DNA of 51,773 nucleotides from Sphingomonas sp. Root710 (GCF_001429065.1 NZ_LMIB01000001.1:330159-381931), one strand, 5' to 3'; positions 1 to 8,535 are shown, counted from the first letter of the stretch. The notes: a model not told the origin generated them from the letters alone. Program-made: numbers and translations.

Positions 1-2
1 CC

Positions 3-80
3 AACCGCCGCTTCCGCGCGTTCCGGGAGTGGCTCCTGGAGGAGGCTGCGGCGGAAGCGGGACGGCTGGAGCGCGGTTAG
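3..80 (+). CDS. LysR-family regulator, C-terminal end only (partial)
   Basis: An open frame entering from the left edge ends at a TAG at 78-80 and encodes about 25 residues (NRRFRAFREWLLEEAAAE then AGRLERG). The pattern 'R-x-F-R-x-W-L-x-E' is typical of the C-terminal helix of GcvA-like LysR regulators. Its stop overlaps the stop of the convergent cyclodeaminase gene by a few bases. Only the tail is present, so the family call rests on a short motif and could be wrong. Confidence 0.45.
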   Translation, partial: NRRFRAFREWLLEEAAAEAGRLERG

Positions 81-1153
81 CCTGCGGCCTGGACGAGCGC
101 GGCTTCAGGCGCGGCGCGCTGGAGCATGCCGAACAGGTCGCGCGGATCGTCGGGATCGGCGAGCATGTCGATGTCCTGGAAGAAGGAGGTACCCTGCAGC
201 TTGGCGTGGACGTAACGCAGCGCCGCGAAATCTTCGACCGCGAAACCGACGCTGTCGAACAGGGTGATCTGCCGGACGTCGCTGCGCCCCGGCGCTTCGC
301 CTTGGAGCACGCGCCAGAATTCGGTGACGGGATAGTCGGCGGCCATCTGCTGAATCTCGCCTTCGATGCGGGTCTGCGGCTCGAACTCGACGAAGGTCCG
401 GGCGCGCGACAATATATCCTTGTGCAATTCGGTCTTGCCGGGGCAATCGCCGCCGATCGCATTGAGATGCACTCCCGCGCCGACCATGTTGTCGGTCAAG
501 ATCGTCGCATAGGCCTTGTCGGCGGTGCAGGTGGTGATGATCTGCGCGCCTTCGATCGCTTCCTCGGCCGTCTCGCAGGCGACGATGCGCAGGCCGCTGT
601 CGCGCAGATTGGCGGCGGTCTTGCGGATCGCCTGGCCGTCGATGTCGAACAGGCGGACCTCTTCGATCCCGACCACCGCTTTCATGGCGAGAGCCTGAAA
701 CTCGGCCTGGGCGCCGTTGCCGATCATCGCCATCACCTTCGCGTCGCGCGGGGCGAGGTGGCGCGCGGCCATCGCCGAGGTGGCGGCGGTGCGCAGCGCG
801 GTGAGCAGGGTCATCTCGGTCAGCATCAGCGGATAGCCCGTGTCGACCCGCGCGAGCAGGCCGAAGGCGGCGACGGTCTGAAAGCCCTTCGCGGTGTTGC
901 TGGGGTGCCCGTTCACATATTTGAAGCTGTAGACCTCGCCATCGCTGGTCGGCATCAGTTCGATCACGCCCTGTTCGGAATGCGAAGCGAGGCGGGGCGT
1001 CTTCTCGAACAGCGGCCAGCGGCGGAAATCGGCCTCGATCGCGTCCGTCAGTTCGCGCAGCACGGTCTCGATGCCGAAATGATGCACGAGCCGCATCATG
1101 TTCTCGACGCTGACGAAGGGGATGAAGGCAAGGGCTGACGGCGAAGGCGGCAT
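77..1153 (-). CDS. Ornithine cyclodeaminase / mu-crystallin family protein
   Basis: The 358-residue protein belongs to the ornithine cyclodeaminase/mu-crystallin family, NAD(P)-dependent enzymes that cyclise ornithine to proline or reduce cyclic imines such as piperideine-2-carboxylate. Seen: a Rossmann segment with GNGAQAEFQALA, a DIDG turn after the second strand, and the signature NAIGGDCPGKTEL that true ornithine cyclodeaminases carry. The open frame extends 66 codons further upstream, but ATG at 1153 is preferred because AAGGA lies just upstream and the extension would cover the divergent promoter. It faces an Lrp-family regulator and an ALDH7-type dehydrogenase, which suggests ornithine/lysine catabolism. 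Substrate choice between ornithine, lysine and cyclic imines is open. Confidence 0.85.
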   Translation of the reverse strand: MPPSPSALAFIPFVSVENMMRLVHHFGIETVLRELTDAIEADFRRWPLFEKTPRLASHSEQGVIELMPTSDGEVYSFKYVNGHPSNTAKGFQTVAAFGLLARVDTGYPLMLTEMTLLTALRTAATSAMAARHLAPRDAKVMAMIGNGAQAEFQALAMKAVVGIEEVRLFDIDGQAIRKTAANLRDSGLRIVACETAEEAIEGAQIITTCTADKAYATILTDNMVGAGVHLNAIGGDCPGKTELHKDILSRARTFVEFEPQTRIEGEIQQMAADYPVTEFWRVLQGEAPGRSDVRQITLFDSVGFAVEDFAALRYVHAKLQGTSFFQDIDMLADPDDPRDLFGMLQRAAPEAALVQAAG

Positions 1154-1208
1154 GGCGCGATCCTTGGAACGGGTTGTGATGCCGCCGAAGCTAGCCGGAA
1201 GGATATTC

Positions 1209-1283
1209 TGACAAAATGGCAATGCAGGATTGAAAATCGTCAGATTTTGATCGATTTGCCCAAGAAGAATGCCCATTTTGTCA
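1209..1283. promoter_or_regulatory. Divergent promoter region with long dyad, probable Lrp/AsnC operator
   Basis: Perfect 11-bp inverted arms TGACAAAATGG (1209-1219) and CCATTTTGTCA (1273-1283) flank a second, near-perfect palindrome TGAAAATC-GTCA-GATTTTGA (1231-1250). The sites lie between the cyclodeaminase gene (minus) and the Lrp gene (plus), and the outer arms are about six helical turns apart. AT-rich dyads spaced by whole turns suit Lrp/AsnC octamers. Binding by the adjacent regulator is inferred. Confidence 0.6.
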
Positions 1284-1297
1284 ACCGGAGTTGATCG

Positions 1298-1735
1298 ATG
1301 ACCATCGCCAAATTTCTGCCGGACGATCTCGACCGCCGGATCATCGCTCATCTCCGCGTCGATGGGCGGGCGTCATTGTCGAAGCTGGCCGAAGCGCTGG
1401 GCGTGGCGCGGGGGACGATCCAGAACCGGCTCGACCGGCTGCTGGCGACGGGGACGCTGCTGGGCTTCACCGTGCGCGTACGCGACGATTATGACGATGC
1501 CAGCGTCCGCGCGGTGATGATGATCGAGGTAACCGGCAAGTCGACCACCCAGGTCATCTACAAGCTGCGCGGCATCACCGAGATCAGAACGCTGCACACC
1601 ACCAACGGCAATTGGGACCTCGTCGCCGATATCCGTGCCGCGAGCCTGTCCGACTTCGACCGCGTGCTGCGCGAGGTGCGGATGATCGACGGCGTCGCCA
1701 ATAGCGAGACGAGCCTGCTATTGAGCACCGTCTAA
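1298..1735 (+). CDS. Lrp/AsnC-family transcriptional regulator
   Basis: The 145-residue protein has the normal Lrp/AsnC length. The N-terminal helix-turn-helix spans roughly residues 8-55 (LDRRIIAHLRVDGRASLSKL, then GVARGTIQNRLDRL). The C-terminal RAM/AsnC ligand-binding domain follows, with the typical 'TGKSTTQVIYKLRGI' and 'LHTTNGNWDLVADI' stretches. Such regulators sense amino acids and usually act on a divergent or adjacent amino-acid gene. Here the neighbours are a cyclodeaminase-family gene (divergent) and an ALDH7-type dehydrogenase 18 bp downstream, so the effector is probably ornithine, lysine or a relative. Autoregulation from the dyad in the intergenic region is likely. Confidence 0.92.
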   Translation: MTIAKFLPDDLDRRIIAHLRVDGRASLSKLAEALGVARGTIQNRLDRLLATGTLLGFTVRVRDDYDDASVRAVMMIEVTGKSTTQVIYKLRGITEIRTLHTTNGNWDLVADIRAASLSDFDRVLREVRMIDGVANSETSLLLSTV

Positions 1736-1753
1736 AGGCTTGAGGACGATCCT

Positions 1754-3277
1754 ATGACCAAAGCGGTAGCGGCTGAAATGCGCGACCTTCTCGTGAAGCT
1801 GGGCGTCGATCCGGCGGCGCTCGACGGCGGGGCGCTGGTCGTGCGCTCGCCGATCACGGGCGAGGTGATCGCGACGCTGCGCGAGACCAGCGCCGATGAG
1901 GCCGAGGCGCGGATCGCGGCGGCGCACACCGCCTTCCTGGCGTGGCGCAGACTGCCTGCGCCACGGCGCGGCGAATTCGTCCGGCTGATCGGCGAGGAAC
2001 TGCGCGCGGCCAAGGACGATCTGGGCATGCTGGTGTCGATCGAGGTCGGCAAGCTGCTGTCCGAGGGCCTCGGCGAGGTACAGGAGATGATCGACATCTG
2101 CGACTTCGCGGTTGGCCTGTCGCGCCAGCTCTACGGCCTGTGCATGCCCTCGGAGCGCGGCGACCACCGCATCACCGAGCAATGGCATCCGATCGGGCCA
2201 GTCGGGGTGATCTCGGCGTTCAACTTCCCGGTCGCGGTGTGGAGCTGGAATGCGGCGCTCGCCTATATCTGCGGCGACAGCGTGCTGTGGAAGCCTTCGG
2301 AGAAGTCACCGCTGACCGCGCTCGCGGTGACTGCGCTGGTCGAGCGGGTGATCGCCAGGTTCGGCGACGATGCCCCCGCCGGGTTGCTCGGCCTTCTGAT
2401 CGGCGGGCGCGACCTCGGTGAGAAGCTGGTCGACGACGCGCGCGTGCCGGTGATCTCCGCCACCGGATCGACCCGGATGGGCCGCACGGTCGGCGAGCGG
2501 GTCGCGCGCCGCTTCGGTAGGGCGATCCTCGAGCTGGGCGGCAACAACGCCTCGATCGTCACGCCCTCGGCCGAACTCGACCTGACGCTGCGCGCGGTCG
2601 CCTTCGGGGCGATGGGGACGGCGGGGCAGCGCTGCACCACGCTGCGGCGGCTGATCGTCCACCGCAGCGTCTATGATCAGCTCATACCCAAGCTGGTGAA
2701 GGTCTATGAGAGCATCGCGATCGGCGATCCGCGAACGCCGGGCACGCTGGTCGGGCCGCTGATCGACGGCGACGCCTTCGCGGCGATGGAGCGCGCGCTG
2801 GCGGCGGCGCGCGCGGCGGGCGGGCGCGTGCATGGCGGCGGGCGCTTCGACCTGAACGGAGACGACGCCTTTTACGCGCGGCCCGCGCTGGTCGAGATGG
2901 ACGAGCAGGCCGCCTGCATGCGCGAGGAGACTTTCGCGCCGATCCTCTATGTCCTGCGATATGACGGCCTCGACGAGGCGATCGCGTTGCAGAATGCGGT
3001 GCCGCAGGGCCTGTCGTCCTCGATCTTCGCGACCGACATGCGCGAGGTGGAGCTATTCCTGTCGGCGGGCGGATCGGACTGCGGCATCGCCAATGTGAAC
3101 ATGGGGACGTCGGGGGCGGAGATCGGCGGTGCGTTCGGCGGCGAGAAGGAGACCGGCGGCGGCCGCGAGAGCGGATCGGACAGCTGGAAGGCCTATATGC
3201 GCCGCCAGACCAACGCGATCAATTATGGCCGGAGCCTGCCGCTGGCGCAGGGCGTGACATTCGACGTCGATGCCTGA
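1754..3277 (+). CDS. ALDH7-family aldehyde dehydrogenase (aminoadipate-semialdehyde dehydrogenase-like)
   Basis: The 507-residue NAD(P)-dependent aldehyde dehydrogenase has general base Glu260 in LELGGNNASIV and nucleophile Cys294 in GTAGQRCTTLRR. The full-length resemblance to ALDH7A1/antiquitin (SPITGEVIATL near the start, WHPIGPVGVISAFNFPVAVW, then TGSTRMGRTV) points to oxidation of alpha-aminoadipate semialdehyde/piperideine-6-carboxylate, the last step of pipecolate-type lysine breakdown. It follows the Lrp gene by 18 bp and probably shares its transcript. Together with the divergent cyclodeaminase-family gene it looks like a small lysine/ornithine catabolic unit. Other semialdehydes are possible substrates. 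Confidence 0.85.
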   Translation: MTKAVAAEMRDLLVKLGVDPAALDGGALVVRSPITGEVIATLRETSADEAEARIAAAHTAFLAWRRLPAPRRGEFVRLIGEELRAAKDDLGMLVSIEVGKLLSEGLGEVQEMIDICDFAVGLSRQLYGLCMPSERGDHRITEQWHPIGPVGVISAFNFPVAVWSWNAALAYICGDSVLWKPSEKSPLTALAVTALVERVIARFGDDAPAGLLGLLIGGRDLGEKLVDDARVPVISATGSTRMGRTVGERVARRFGRAILELGGNNASIVTPSAELDLTLRAVAFGAMGTAGQRCTTLRRLIVHRSVYDQLIPKLVKVYESIAIGDPRTPGTLVGPLIDGDAFAAMERALAAARAAGGRVHGGGRFDLNGDDAFYARPALVEMDEQAACMREETFAPILYVLRYDGLDEAIALQNAVPQGLSSSIFATDMREVELFLSAGGSDCGIANVNMGTSGAEIGGAFGGEKETGGGRESGSDSWKAYMRRQTNAINYGRSLPLAQGVTFDVDA

Positions 3278-3529
3278 ACGGATCGGCCGTCATGGCCGCG
3301 CTTCTTGCGATCCGGCGGTCCAAAAGATTCCAACCGGACTGATGCCTTGCGGGGAGCGAATCTTGCAGCAACTGATCGATCGGCCTATAAAGGTCGGCGC
3401 TGTGTCTTATGGCTTTGGCGAGTGACGCTTCCGAGCGCTTCAAGAAGCTCCTGAGGTCCGCATGGCGAAGAGATCGTCGAGGTTTCGTTTCATGCCGGAG
3501 CGCGCTGGCCGACCATTGAGGTAACCGGT

Positions 3530-4492
3530 ATGGATTTGCGTCAACTTCGCTATTTCAAGGCCATTGCCGACGCAAAGAGCTTCGTGCGCGGCGCGCATCA
3601 GCTGTGTGTCGCCCAGCCGGCCCTCAGCCGTTCGATGGCGAGCCTCGAAGCCGAGATCGGCCAACAGGTCTTCTTCCGCCATAGCAACGGCGTTGCACTG
3701 ACCGACGCCGGGGAGCGGCTTTACGCGCACGCCGTGGACATTCTCGGCCGTATGAAGTTGCTGACCGATGAGATGTCGGTGAACCTGGGAAAGCCCCATG
3801 GAGCCGTGTCGCTGGGCGTGCCGCAGTCGATGCAGTCGATCATCACCGCTCCGGTCGTTGGCGCATTCTACCAGGAGTTTGCCGACGTGGCCCTCAAGGT
3901 CACGGAGAACTCCAGTGCAAATCTGCGTGACGCCGTCATCAACGGCCAGATCGATCTGGCGATCATCTCAACGCTGACCCCCTCGCGCGGCCTCAGCTAC
4001 AAACCTTTATTTGCCGACCTCATGTGCCTCGTCGAACGCGCCGATGTTCCCGACCGGTTCGGGTCGGCGATCGAGCTCGAGGATCTGGCGGGGCAGTCGC
4101 TGATCCTGAGCGGGCATCCCAACACTGCCAGGCCGTATCTCGAAGAGCGGTTCAATGCGATGACGAACCCGCCGACCTCCCGATGCGAGGTCACCACGGC
4201 TTCGCTCGTGATCGACCTGGTGCGCGCCGGCGCAGGCCCCGGGATCGTGCCCGGCGGGGCGGTGGTGTTGATGGCCGACAGCAACATCCGGGCGACCCCG
4301 ATCAGGGATCTGGAAATGGCGTGGACCATCGCGACGTCCTACGAGCGCGTCGGATCCGCCGCGGTTACGCAGTTGAGCCTTATGCTGCAGCGGCGCGTCG
4401 CCGAGCTGATCGATAGCGGCGCCTGGCCAACCGCGCGCATCCTGACCGAGGCCGCGTCGTCCGATGAGGACAGGTTGAGAATGTCCGCCTGA
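3530..4492 (+). CDS. LysR-type transcriptional regulator
   Basis: The 320-residue LysR regulator has an N-terminal winged helix-turn-helix (MDLRQLRYFKAIADAKSFVR, then AQPALSRSMASLE to about residue 60), followed by a periplasmic-binding-protein-like effector domain (from about residue 90). GAGG sits upstream of the ATG. The preceding 252 bp after the dehydrogenase gene hold no convincing gene. It converges with an SBF-type transporter gene, whose stop is only 35 bp away. Because the two are convergent rather than divergent, the transporter need not be its target. The ligand is unknown. Confidence 0.9.
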   Translation: MDLRQLRYFKAIADAKSFVRGAHQLCVAQPALSRSMASLEAEIGQQVFFRHSNGVALTDAGERLYAHAVDILGRMKLLTDEMSVNLGKPHGAVSLGVPQSMQSIITAPVVGAFYQEFADVALKVTENSSANLRDAVINGQIDLAIISTLTPSRGLSYKPLFADLMCLVERADVPDRFGSAIELEDLAGQSLILSGHPNTARPYLEERFNAMTNPPTSRCEVTTASLVIDLVRAGAGPGIVPGGAVVLMADSNIRATPIRDLEMAWTIATSYERVGSAAVTQLSLMLQRRVAELIDSGAWPTARILTEAASSDEDRLRMSA

Positions 4493-4517
4493 ACGGCGGT
4501 TCGGCCGAAAGCCGTTC
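4491..4517. terminator. Hairpin between convergent genes
   Basis: GAACGGC (4491-4497) pairs with GCCGTTC (4511-4517). A second small hairpin CTGAC-GCGA-GTCAG follows at 4518-4531. They sit between the convergent LysR and transporter genes. There is no clear T-run, so function as a terminator is only likely. Confidence 0.4.
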
Positions 4518-4527
4518 CTGACGCGAG

Positions 4528-5511
4528 TCAGGCTTCGGCGAGGGCGGCCTGTGGCTGTTCGCCGCGGTGCCGGGCCAATATCGCGCAAACGATGAGCTGC
4601 ATCTGGTGGAACAGCATCAGAGGCAGGATGATCAGTCCCACGCCGCCGCCGCTGAACAGGACGCTCGCGATGGGCAGTCCGCTTGCGAGTGATTTCGTCG
4701 ACCCGCAGAATTGGAGGACGACCTCGTCCGGCGCACTGAACCGGAAGACGCTTCGGCTGGCCCATTTGGTGATCAGGAGAACGCAGCTCAGCAGCAGGCC
4801 CAGGACCACCAGGAGGATCGCCAGATCGGACGGTTCGATCTGACTCCACACGCCACTGACCATGCCGCGGGAAAAAGCGGCATAGATGATCAGCAGGATC
4901 GAGCCCCGGTCCGCGATGGTGAGCAGCTTCTTGTTCCGCGTTACCCAGGCTCCGATCCATTTCCGCAGCAACTGGCCCACGACGAACGGAGCCAGCAATT
5001 GCAGGACGATATCGCGAAACACCCCCAAGGAAAGCTGGGCGCCGGCCGCTTGCAGCAGCCATCCCGCCAGAAGCGGCGTCACCACGACACCGATGATATT
5101 CGATGCCGAAGCGGCGCAAAGCGCGGCGGGCACGTTTCCGCGCGCGATCGACGTGAAGGCGATCGACGATTGCACGGTCGACGGCAAGACGCACAGGAAC
5201 ATCAGGCCGGTCAGTAGCAACTTCGGGATAAGACCGGCAGAGGCGGCCGAGATCAGCGCCCCGAGGACCGGGAACAGCACGAATGTCGTTGCGGCCACCG
5301 CCAGTTGCAGCCGCCAGTGCGACATGCCGATCAAAGCGTCAGCGGTCGAAATTCGCGCGCCATACAGGAAGAAAAGAAAGACGATGCCCGCATCGACGGC
5401 GAAGCTGGTGATATCCGCGCCGATCCCCCGGGCCGGCATGACCGCCGCGAACGCCACGGTGGCGATCATCATCACGATGTAGGGATCGATGAACCGGGAT
5501 AGGCGCGCCAC
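4528..5511 (-). CDS. Bile acid:sodium symporter (SBF/SLC10A7-like) family transporter
   Basis: The 327-residue integral membrane protein has about nine or ten hydrophobic helices. The opening 'SRFIDPYIVMMIATVAFAAV', the 'FFLYGARIS' motif and the 'LPSTVQSSIAFTSIARGN' segment are characteristic of the SBF-like (SLC10A7-type) branch rather than classical ASBT. Members are placed as secondary transporters of organic anions, but substrates are known for few. Position next to a CoA-dependent catabolic cluster makes carboxylate uptake or efflux plausible. It is a single gene, convergent with the LysR regulator. Confidence 0.85.
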   Translation of the reverse strand: MARLSRFIDPYIVMMIATVAFAAVMPARGIGADITSFAVDAGIVFLFFLYGARISTADALIGMSHWRLQLAVAATTFVLFPVLGALISAASAGLIPKLLLTGLMFLCVLPSTVQSSIAFTSIARGNVPAALCAASASNIIGVVVTPLLAGWLLQAAGAQLSLGVFRDIVLQLLAPFVVGQLLRKWIGAWVTRNKKLLTIADRGSILLIIYAAFSRGMVSGVWSQIEPSDLAILLVVLGLLLSCVLLITKWASRSVFRFSAPDEVVLQFCGSTKSLASGLPIASVLFSGGGVGLIILPLMLFHQMQLIVCAILARHRGEQPQAALAEA

Positions 5512-5609
5512 TCAAAACCCTTTCGCTGATATTCGGCATGGGACCGGCGCGGCCCGCATATGTGCTGCGAGCCCTTGCCGCGCGGGTGGCCGAATGGAGA
5601 AAATCGCCG

Positions 5610-6401
5610 TCAGCCCTCGAGAAATGCCGTAATCAATTTTGCATAGCCCTCTGGAAACTGGACGACGCTGGCATGCCCGGCGCCGGGATAGATTTCCAGT
5701 CTGGCATTTTGCAGCACTTCGTTGGCCATATGCTCGAAGGAATCGCGCGCTACCAACTGATCCCGCTCGGCATAGATCGCCAGCGTTTCCGTGCGTATCC
5801 GGCTCAGATCGATATCGTCGAAGGTCTGCAGCGCTCTCAGGCGCTGCGCCATCGCTTCGGGGGACACCGCCGCCCGAATCTCCGACAAGCGATCCAGAAA
5901 TCCAGGATTTTCGGCGATGAACTCAGGCGTGGTGAAGAATTCCGCAAGAGCGACGAGCCCTCCTTCGGAAATCCTTCTTCCATGCTCCTGGATCGCGCCA
6001 TCACTCATCGTCTTCTTGAACGTCGTGATCGGGGCGGTTGATTCCAGGATCAGCTTGTCGATCCGATGCGGCGACCGGACGGCGAGCATCTGCGCAACCA
6101 AGCCGCCGGCGGAATGGCCGAGCACATGAGCCTTTTCATAACCGAGTGCTTCGATGAAGCCTGCCGCATCGTCCGCAAGATCTTCGAGACGGTAGTCCGA
6201 AGAGTCTTCCATCGTCGTGCCGCCGCAGCCACGCTGATCATAGGCGATCGTCAGGAACGACTTTGCGAGATAGGGCATGATCTCCTTGAACATGCCGCTG
6301 TCGCCTTCACCGCCGTGCAGAAGGATCAGCGGGGCCCCTTCGCCGACAGCCTCGTAGGCGACCCGTACCTTGCCGACCTGCTTGAATTGCGTCTGCGCCA
6401 T
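5610..6401 (-). CDS. Alpha/beta hydrolase
   Basis: The 263-residue protein has the standard alpha/beta hydrolase order: oxyanion-hole region LILLHGGEGD (26-35), nucleophile Ser97 in GHSAGG, Asp214 in AERDQ and His243 in GAGHAS. The length fits small esterases and C-C hydrolases. The open frame runs 23 codons further upstream, but ATG at 6401 with GGAGAG just before it is preferred. It lies 186 bp downstream of an enoyl-CoA hydratase on the same strand and may be co-transcribed. The substrate (ester, lactone or meta-cleavage product) cannot be decided from the motifs. Confidence 0.88.
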   Translation of the reverse strand: MAQTQFKQVGKVRVAYEAVGEGAPLILLHGGEGDSGMFKEIMPYLAKSFLTIAYDQRGCGGTTMEDSSDYRLEDLADDAAGFIEALGYEKAHVLGHSAGGLVAQMLAVRSPHRIDKLILESTAPITTFKKTMSDGAIQEHGRRISEGGLVALAEFFTTPEFIAENPGFLDRLSEIRAAVSPEAMAQRLRALQTFDDIDLSRIRTETLAIYAERDQLVARDSFEHMANEVLQNARLEIYPGAGHASVVQFPEGYAKLITAFLEG

Positions 6402-6587
6402 CCTGGTCTCTCCATGTGAGCAAAGCCGTAGGTAAGCGCTGCATCGAGCGGGGTCCGCTTCAGGCAGCACAACTCCAACGGCTTAGATCCGACCGGGCCG
6501 GCCTATGGTCCGGCGCGTGCGCCAACAAGAACCGTCTTCTCATCGCGGATATTCCTGCCCGGCATTTGCGCGCCGATAGCGGCGGTT

Positions 6588-7388
6588 TCATGCGTCCTGG
6601 AACCGCGGCGGGCGCTTTTCGAGAAAGGCCGCGATCGCTTCTTCATGATCCCGGGTGTGATGGGCCAACGCCTGATAGGCCGCGGACAATTCGAGCATCG
6701 GCCCCAGTTTCATATCCTGCCCTTCGCGCAGCAGGCGCTTGGCCATGCGGGTGGCATGGCCGGGATTGGCGGCAATCCTGCCCGCTATATTATGTGCCCG
6801 CGCGAGCACCTGATCAGCCGGCACCATTTCGTCGATCAGTCCATATTCCAGCGCTTTCGCGGCATCGATGACATCGCCCGTAAGCGTCATCAACGTAGCA
6901 CGGGACATGCCGATGATCCGTGGCAGCAACCAGGCCCCGCCATCCCCGGGGACAAGGCCGAGCTTCACGAAGCTTTCGGCGAAGATGGCATTCTCCGCTC
7001 CGACGCGGATGTCGCACATGCAGGCGAGATCGAGACCGGCGCCGATGGCGGGGCCATTGACGGCGGCCACGACGGGTATCTCAAGGTCGTATAGCGCCGT
7101 CGGGATCGACTGGATTCCCGTGCGGTAGCGGTTGCGGAGTTCATAGGGCGATCCGGCGAACATGCCGACCTTGTCGCGGATATTCTTCACGTTACCGCCA
7201 GCGCAGAATGCGCTGCCGGCGCCGGTGAGAACCAGCGCCCGGACCGTAGCATCCGAGCCGATGGAATTGCAGAACTCGGCAATCTCATCGCTATAAGCGA
7301 CGTCGGTGATCGCGTTGCGTTCATCGGGGCGATTGAGCGTGGCCGTTACCACGGGCCCTTCACGCGTGATGACGAGAAACGGTTCCAT
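6588..7388 (-). CDS. Enoyl-CoA hydratase/isomerase family protein
   Basis: The 266-residue crotonase-fold protein has the oxyanion-hole segments SAFCAGGNVKNI and NGPAIGAGLDLACMCDIRVG, and the conserved LGLVPGDGGAWLLPRIIG. One catalytic glutamate is present (in FAESFVKLG). The position of the second glutamate of classical hydratases appears to be Thr (in RATLMTLTG), so isomerase, hydrolase or atypical hydratase chemistry is possible. ATG at 7388 is preferred over an upstream in-frame TTG because GGGAGA lies at the right distance. It is divergent from a LysR gene, the usual arrangement for its regulator. Confidence 0.88.
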   Translation of the reverse strand: MEPFLVITREGPVVTATLNRPDERNAITDVAYSDEIAEFCNSIGSDATVRALVLTGAGSAFCAGGNVKNIRDKVGMFAGSPYELRNRYRTGIQSIPTALYDLEIPVVAAVNGPAIGAGLDLACMCDIRVGAENAIFAESFVKLGLVPGDGGAWLLPRIIGMSRATLMTLTGDVIDAAKALEYGLIDEMVPADQVLARAHNIAGRIAANPGHATRMAKRLLREGQDMKLGPMLELSAAYQALAHHTRDHEEAIAAFLEKRPPRFQDA

Positions 7389-7449
7389 TGCGGGCAGATC
7401 TCCCAATTTTACGGCGTTCCGGCCGCTTCAACCTTTTCGATACCGCATG

Positions 7450-7482
7450 ACGGGCTATCGATTATAATATTTAAAGCCCGTC
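7450..7482. promoter_or_regulatory. Divergent promoter dyad with TATCGA...AATATT motif, candidate LysR site
   Basis: Arms GACGGGCT (7450-7457) and AGCCCGTC (7475-7482) flank an AT-rich core containing TATCGA (7456-7461) and AATATT (7466-7471). The site lies between the enoyl-CoA hydratase (minus) and LysR (plus) genes, where LysR regulators normally bind. A spaced version of the same two hexamers recurs at 8384-8408 and 14443-14467. Confidence 0.5.
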
Positions 7483-7503
7483 GAGCGATAGCTTGGAGAT
7501 ATC

Positions 7504-8379
7504 ATGGAACTGCGCCTGCTCCACTATTTCGTCACCCTGGCGGAGACGTCCAATTTTCACCGGGCCGCGGAACGGCTGCACATATCGCAGCCGCCGCTGA
7601 CGGTGGCGATCCGCAAGCTCGAGCAGGAGCTGGGCGCGCCGCTGTTCGATCGCAATCCGCGCGGCGTGACCCTGACCGCAGCAGGAGAGGCCGCCCTGGA
7701 GCCTGCGCGTGCTACCTTGGCGCAAGCCGAACAGGTGCGCCAGGCCGCCAAACAAGGCGTGGCCGGCGAACGGGGGCGGCTGACCATCGGCTTCGTCGGT
7801 TCGGCGACGTTCGCATTGCTGCCGCGTCTCATCGAACCTTTCCGCAGGAAATATCCCGCCGTCGAACTCATATTGAACGAGGGCAATAGTCTCGAGATAC
7901 AAAACAAGGTCGAGGCGGGGTCCCTCGATCTCGGTCTCGTTCGACTGCCGCTGCAACGAAGCAGCAAAGTCACGACAGCGGTGGTGGAGCGCGATCAACT
8001 GGTGGCGGCGCTTCCCAACTCCCACCCGCTTGCACGCAAACGGCGCCTGGACCTGAGGCAATTGGCCGACGAGCCTTTCATCGTGCACAGCGAGGTTAGC
8101 ATATTGCGCGCGACGACGGTCGCCGCATGCCAGAATGCCGGTTTCGTCGCGCGCATCGTGCAAGAAGCGGTGCAGCTTCAAACGATTCTGAGCCTCGTCC
8201 AAAGCGGACTGGGGGTCGCATTGGTTCCAGCAAAGGCGCAGCGTTTCGCGCCGGACCGGGTGACCCTGGTTCCTCTCGCCGAGTTGATCGATATCGAACT
8301 CGGGGTCTTGCACGCGCCCAGCGGAAACGCCGTCATCCATAACTTCGTCCGCATGGCCACAGACAAGATCGATAGCTGA
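7504..8379 (+). CDS. LysR-type transcriptional regulator
   Basis: The 291-residue LysR protein has an N-terminal winged helix (MELRLLHYFVTLAETSNFHR, then SQPPLTVAIRKLEQELG) and the 'LFDRNPRGVTLTAAG' wing. A CatR/CbnR-like effector domain starts near residue 90. GGAGA precedes the ATG. It is divergent from the enoyl-CoA hydratase/hydrolase pair and lies just upstream of the gamma-carbonic anhydrase/EthD/acyl-CoA dehydrogenase run. Shared sequence motifs suggest it controls both sides. Catabolic LysR proteins of this type are generally activators responding to a pathway intermediate. Confidence 0.92.
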   Translation: MELRLLHYFVTLAETSNFHRAAERLHISQPPLTVAIRKLEQELGAPLFDRNPRGVTLTAAGEAALEPARATLAQAEQVRQAAKQGVAGERGRLTIGFVGSATFALLPRLIEPFRRKYPAVELILNEGNSLEIQNKVEAGSLDLGLVRLPLQRSSKVTTAVVERDQLVAALPNSHPLARKRRLDLRQLADEPFIVHSEVSILRATTVAACQNAGFVARIVQEAVQLQTILSLVQSGLGVALVPAKAQRFAPDRVTLVPLAELIDIELGVLHAPSGNAVIHNFVRMATDKIDS

Positions 8380-8383
8380 TCGA

Positions 8384-8408
8384 TATCGATTGCTGCTGAT
8401 AAAATATT
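8384..8408 (+). promoter_or_regulatory. TATCGA-N13-AATATT motif upstream of the CoA-module operon
   Basis: TATCGA (8384-8389) and AATATT (8403-8408) with 13 bp between lie immediately after the LysR stop and about 130 bp before the GTG of the next gene. The identical arrangement recurs at 14443-14467, and a compressed form lies in the LysR divergent promoter. A LysR binding site is inferred from recurrence only. Confidence 0.35.
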
Positions 8409-8535
8409 TGAAAACCATCTCCTGAAAGCCATTCTCCTCGCCCGGATTGGTGCGCCATCGGGAGAGGCTGATGTTCAAAGGGTCAATGCCGCGCCTGGTG
8501 TTCCGGGCGGCCGCTAAAATCGGGGTGGGCCGCGC

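Noticed and set aside
29-1138. Long plus-strand open frame opposite the cyclodeaminase gene
   Set aside because: Composition is rich in Gly, Arg, His with no family signature. It is the mirror of a well-supported gene on the minus strand.
4007-5194. 395-codon minus-strand frame across LysR and transporter genes
   Set aside because: It crosses two recognisable genes and has Arg/Gly/Pro-rich shadow composition.
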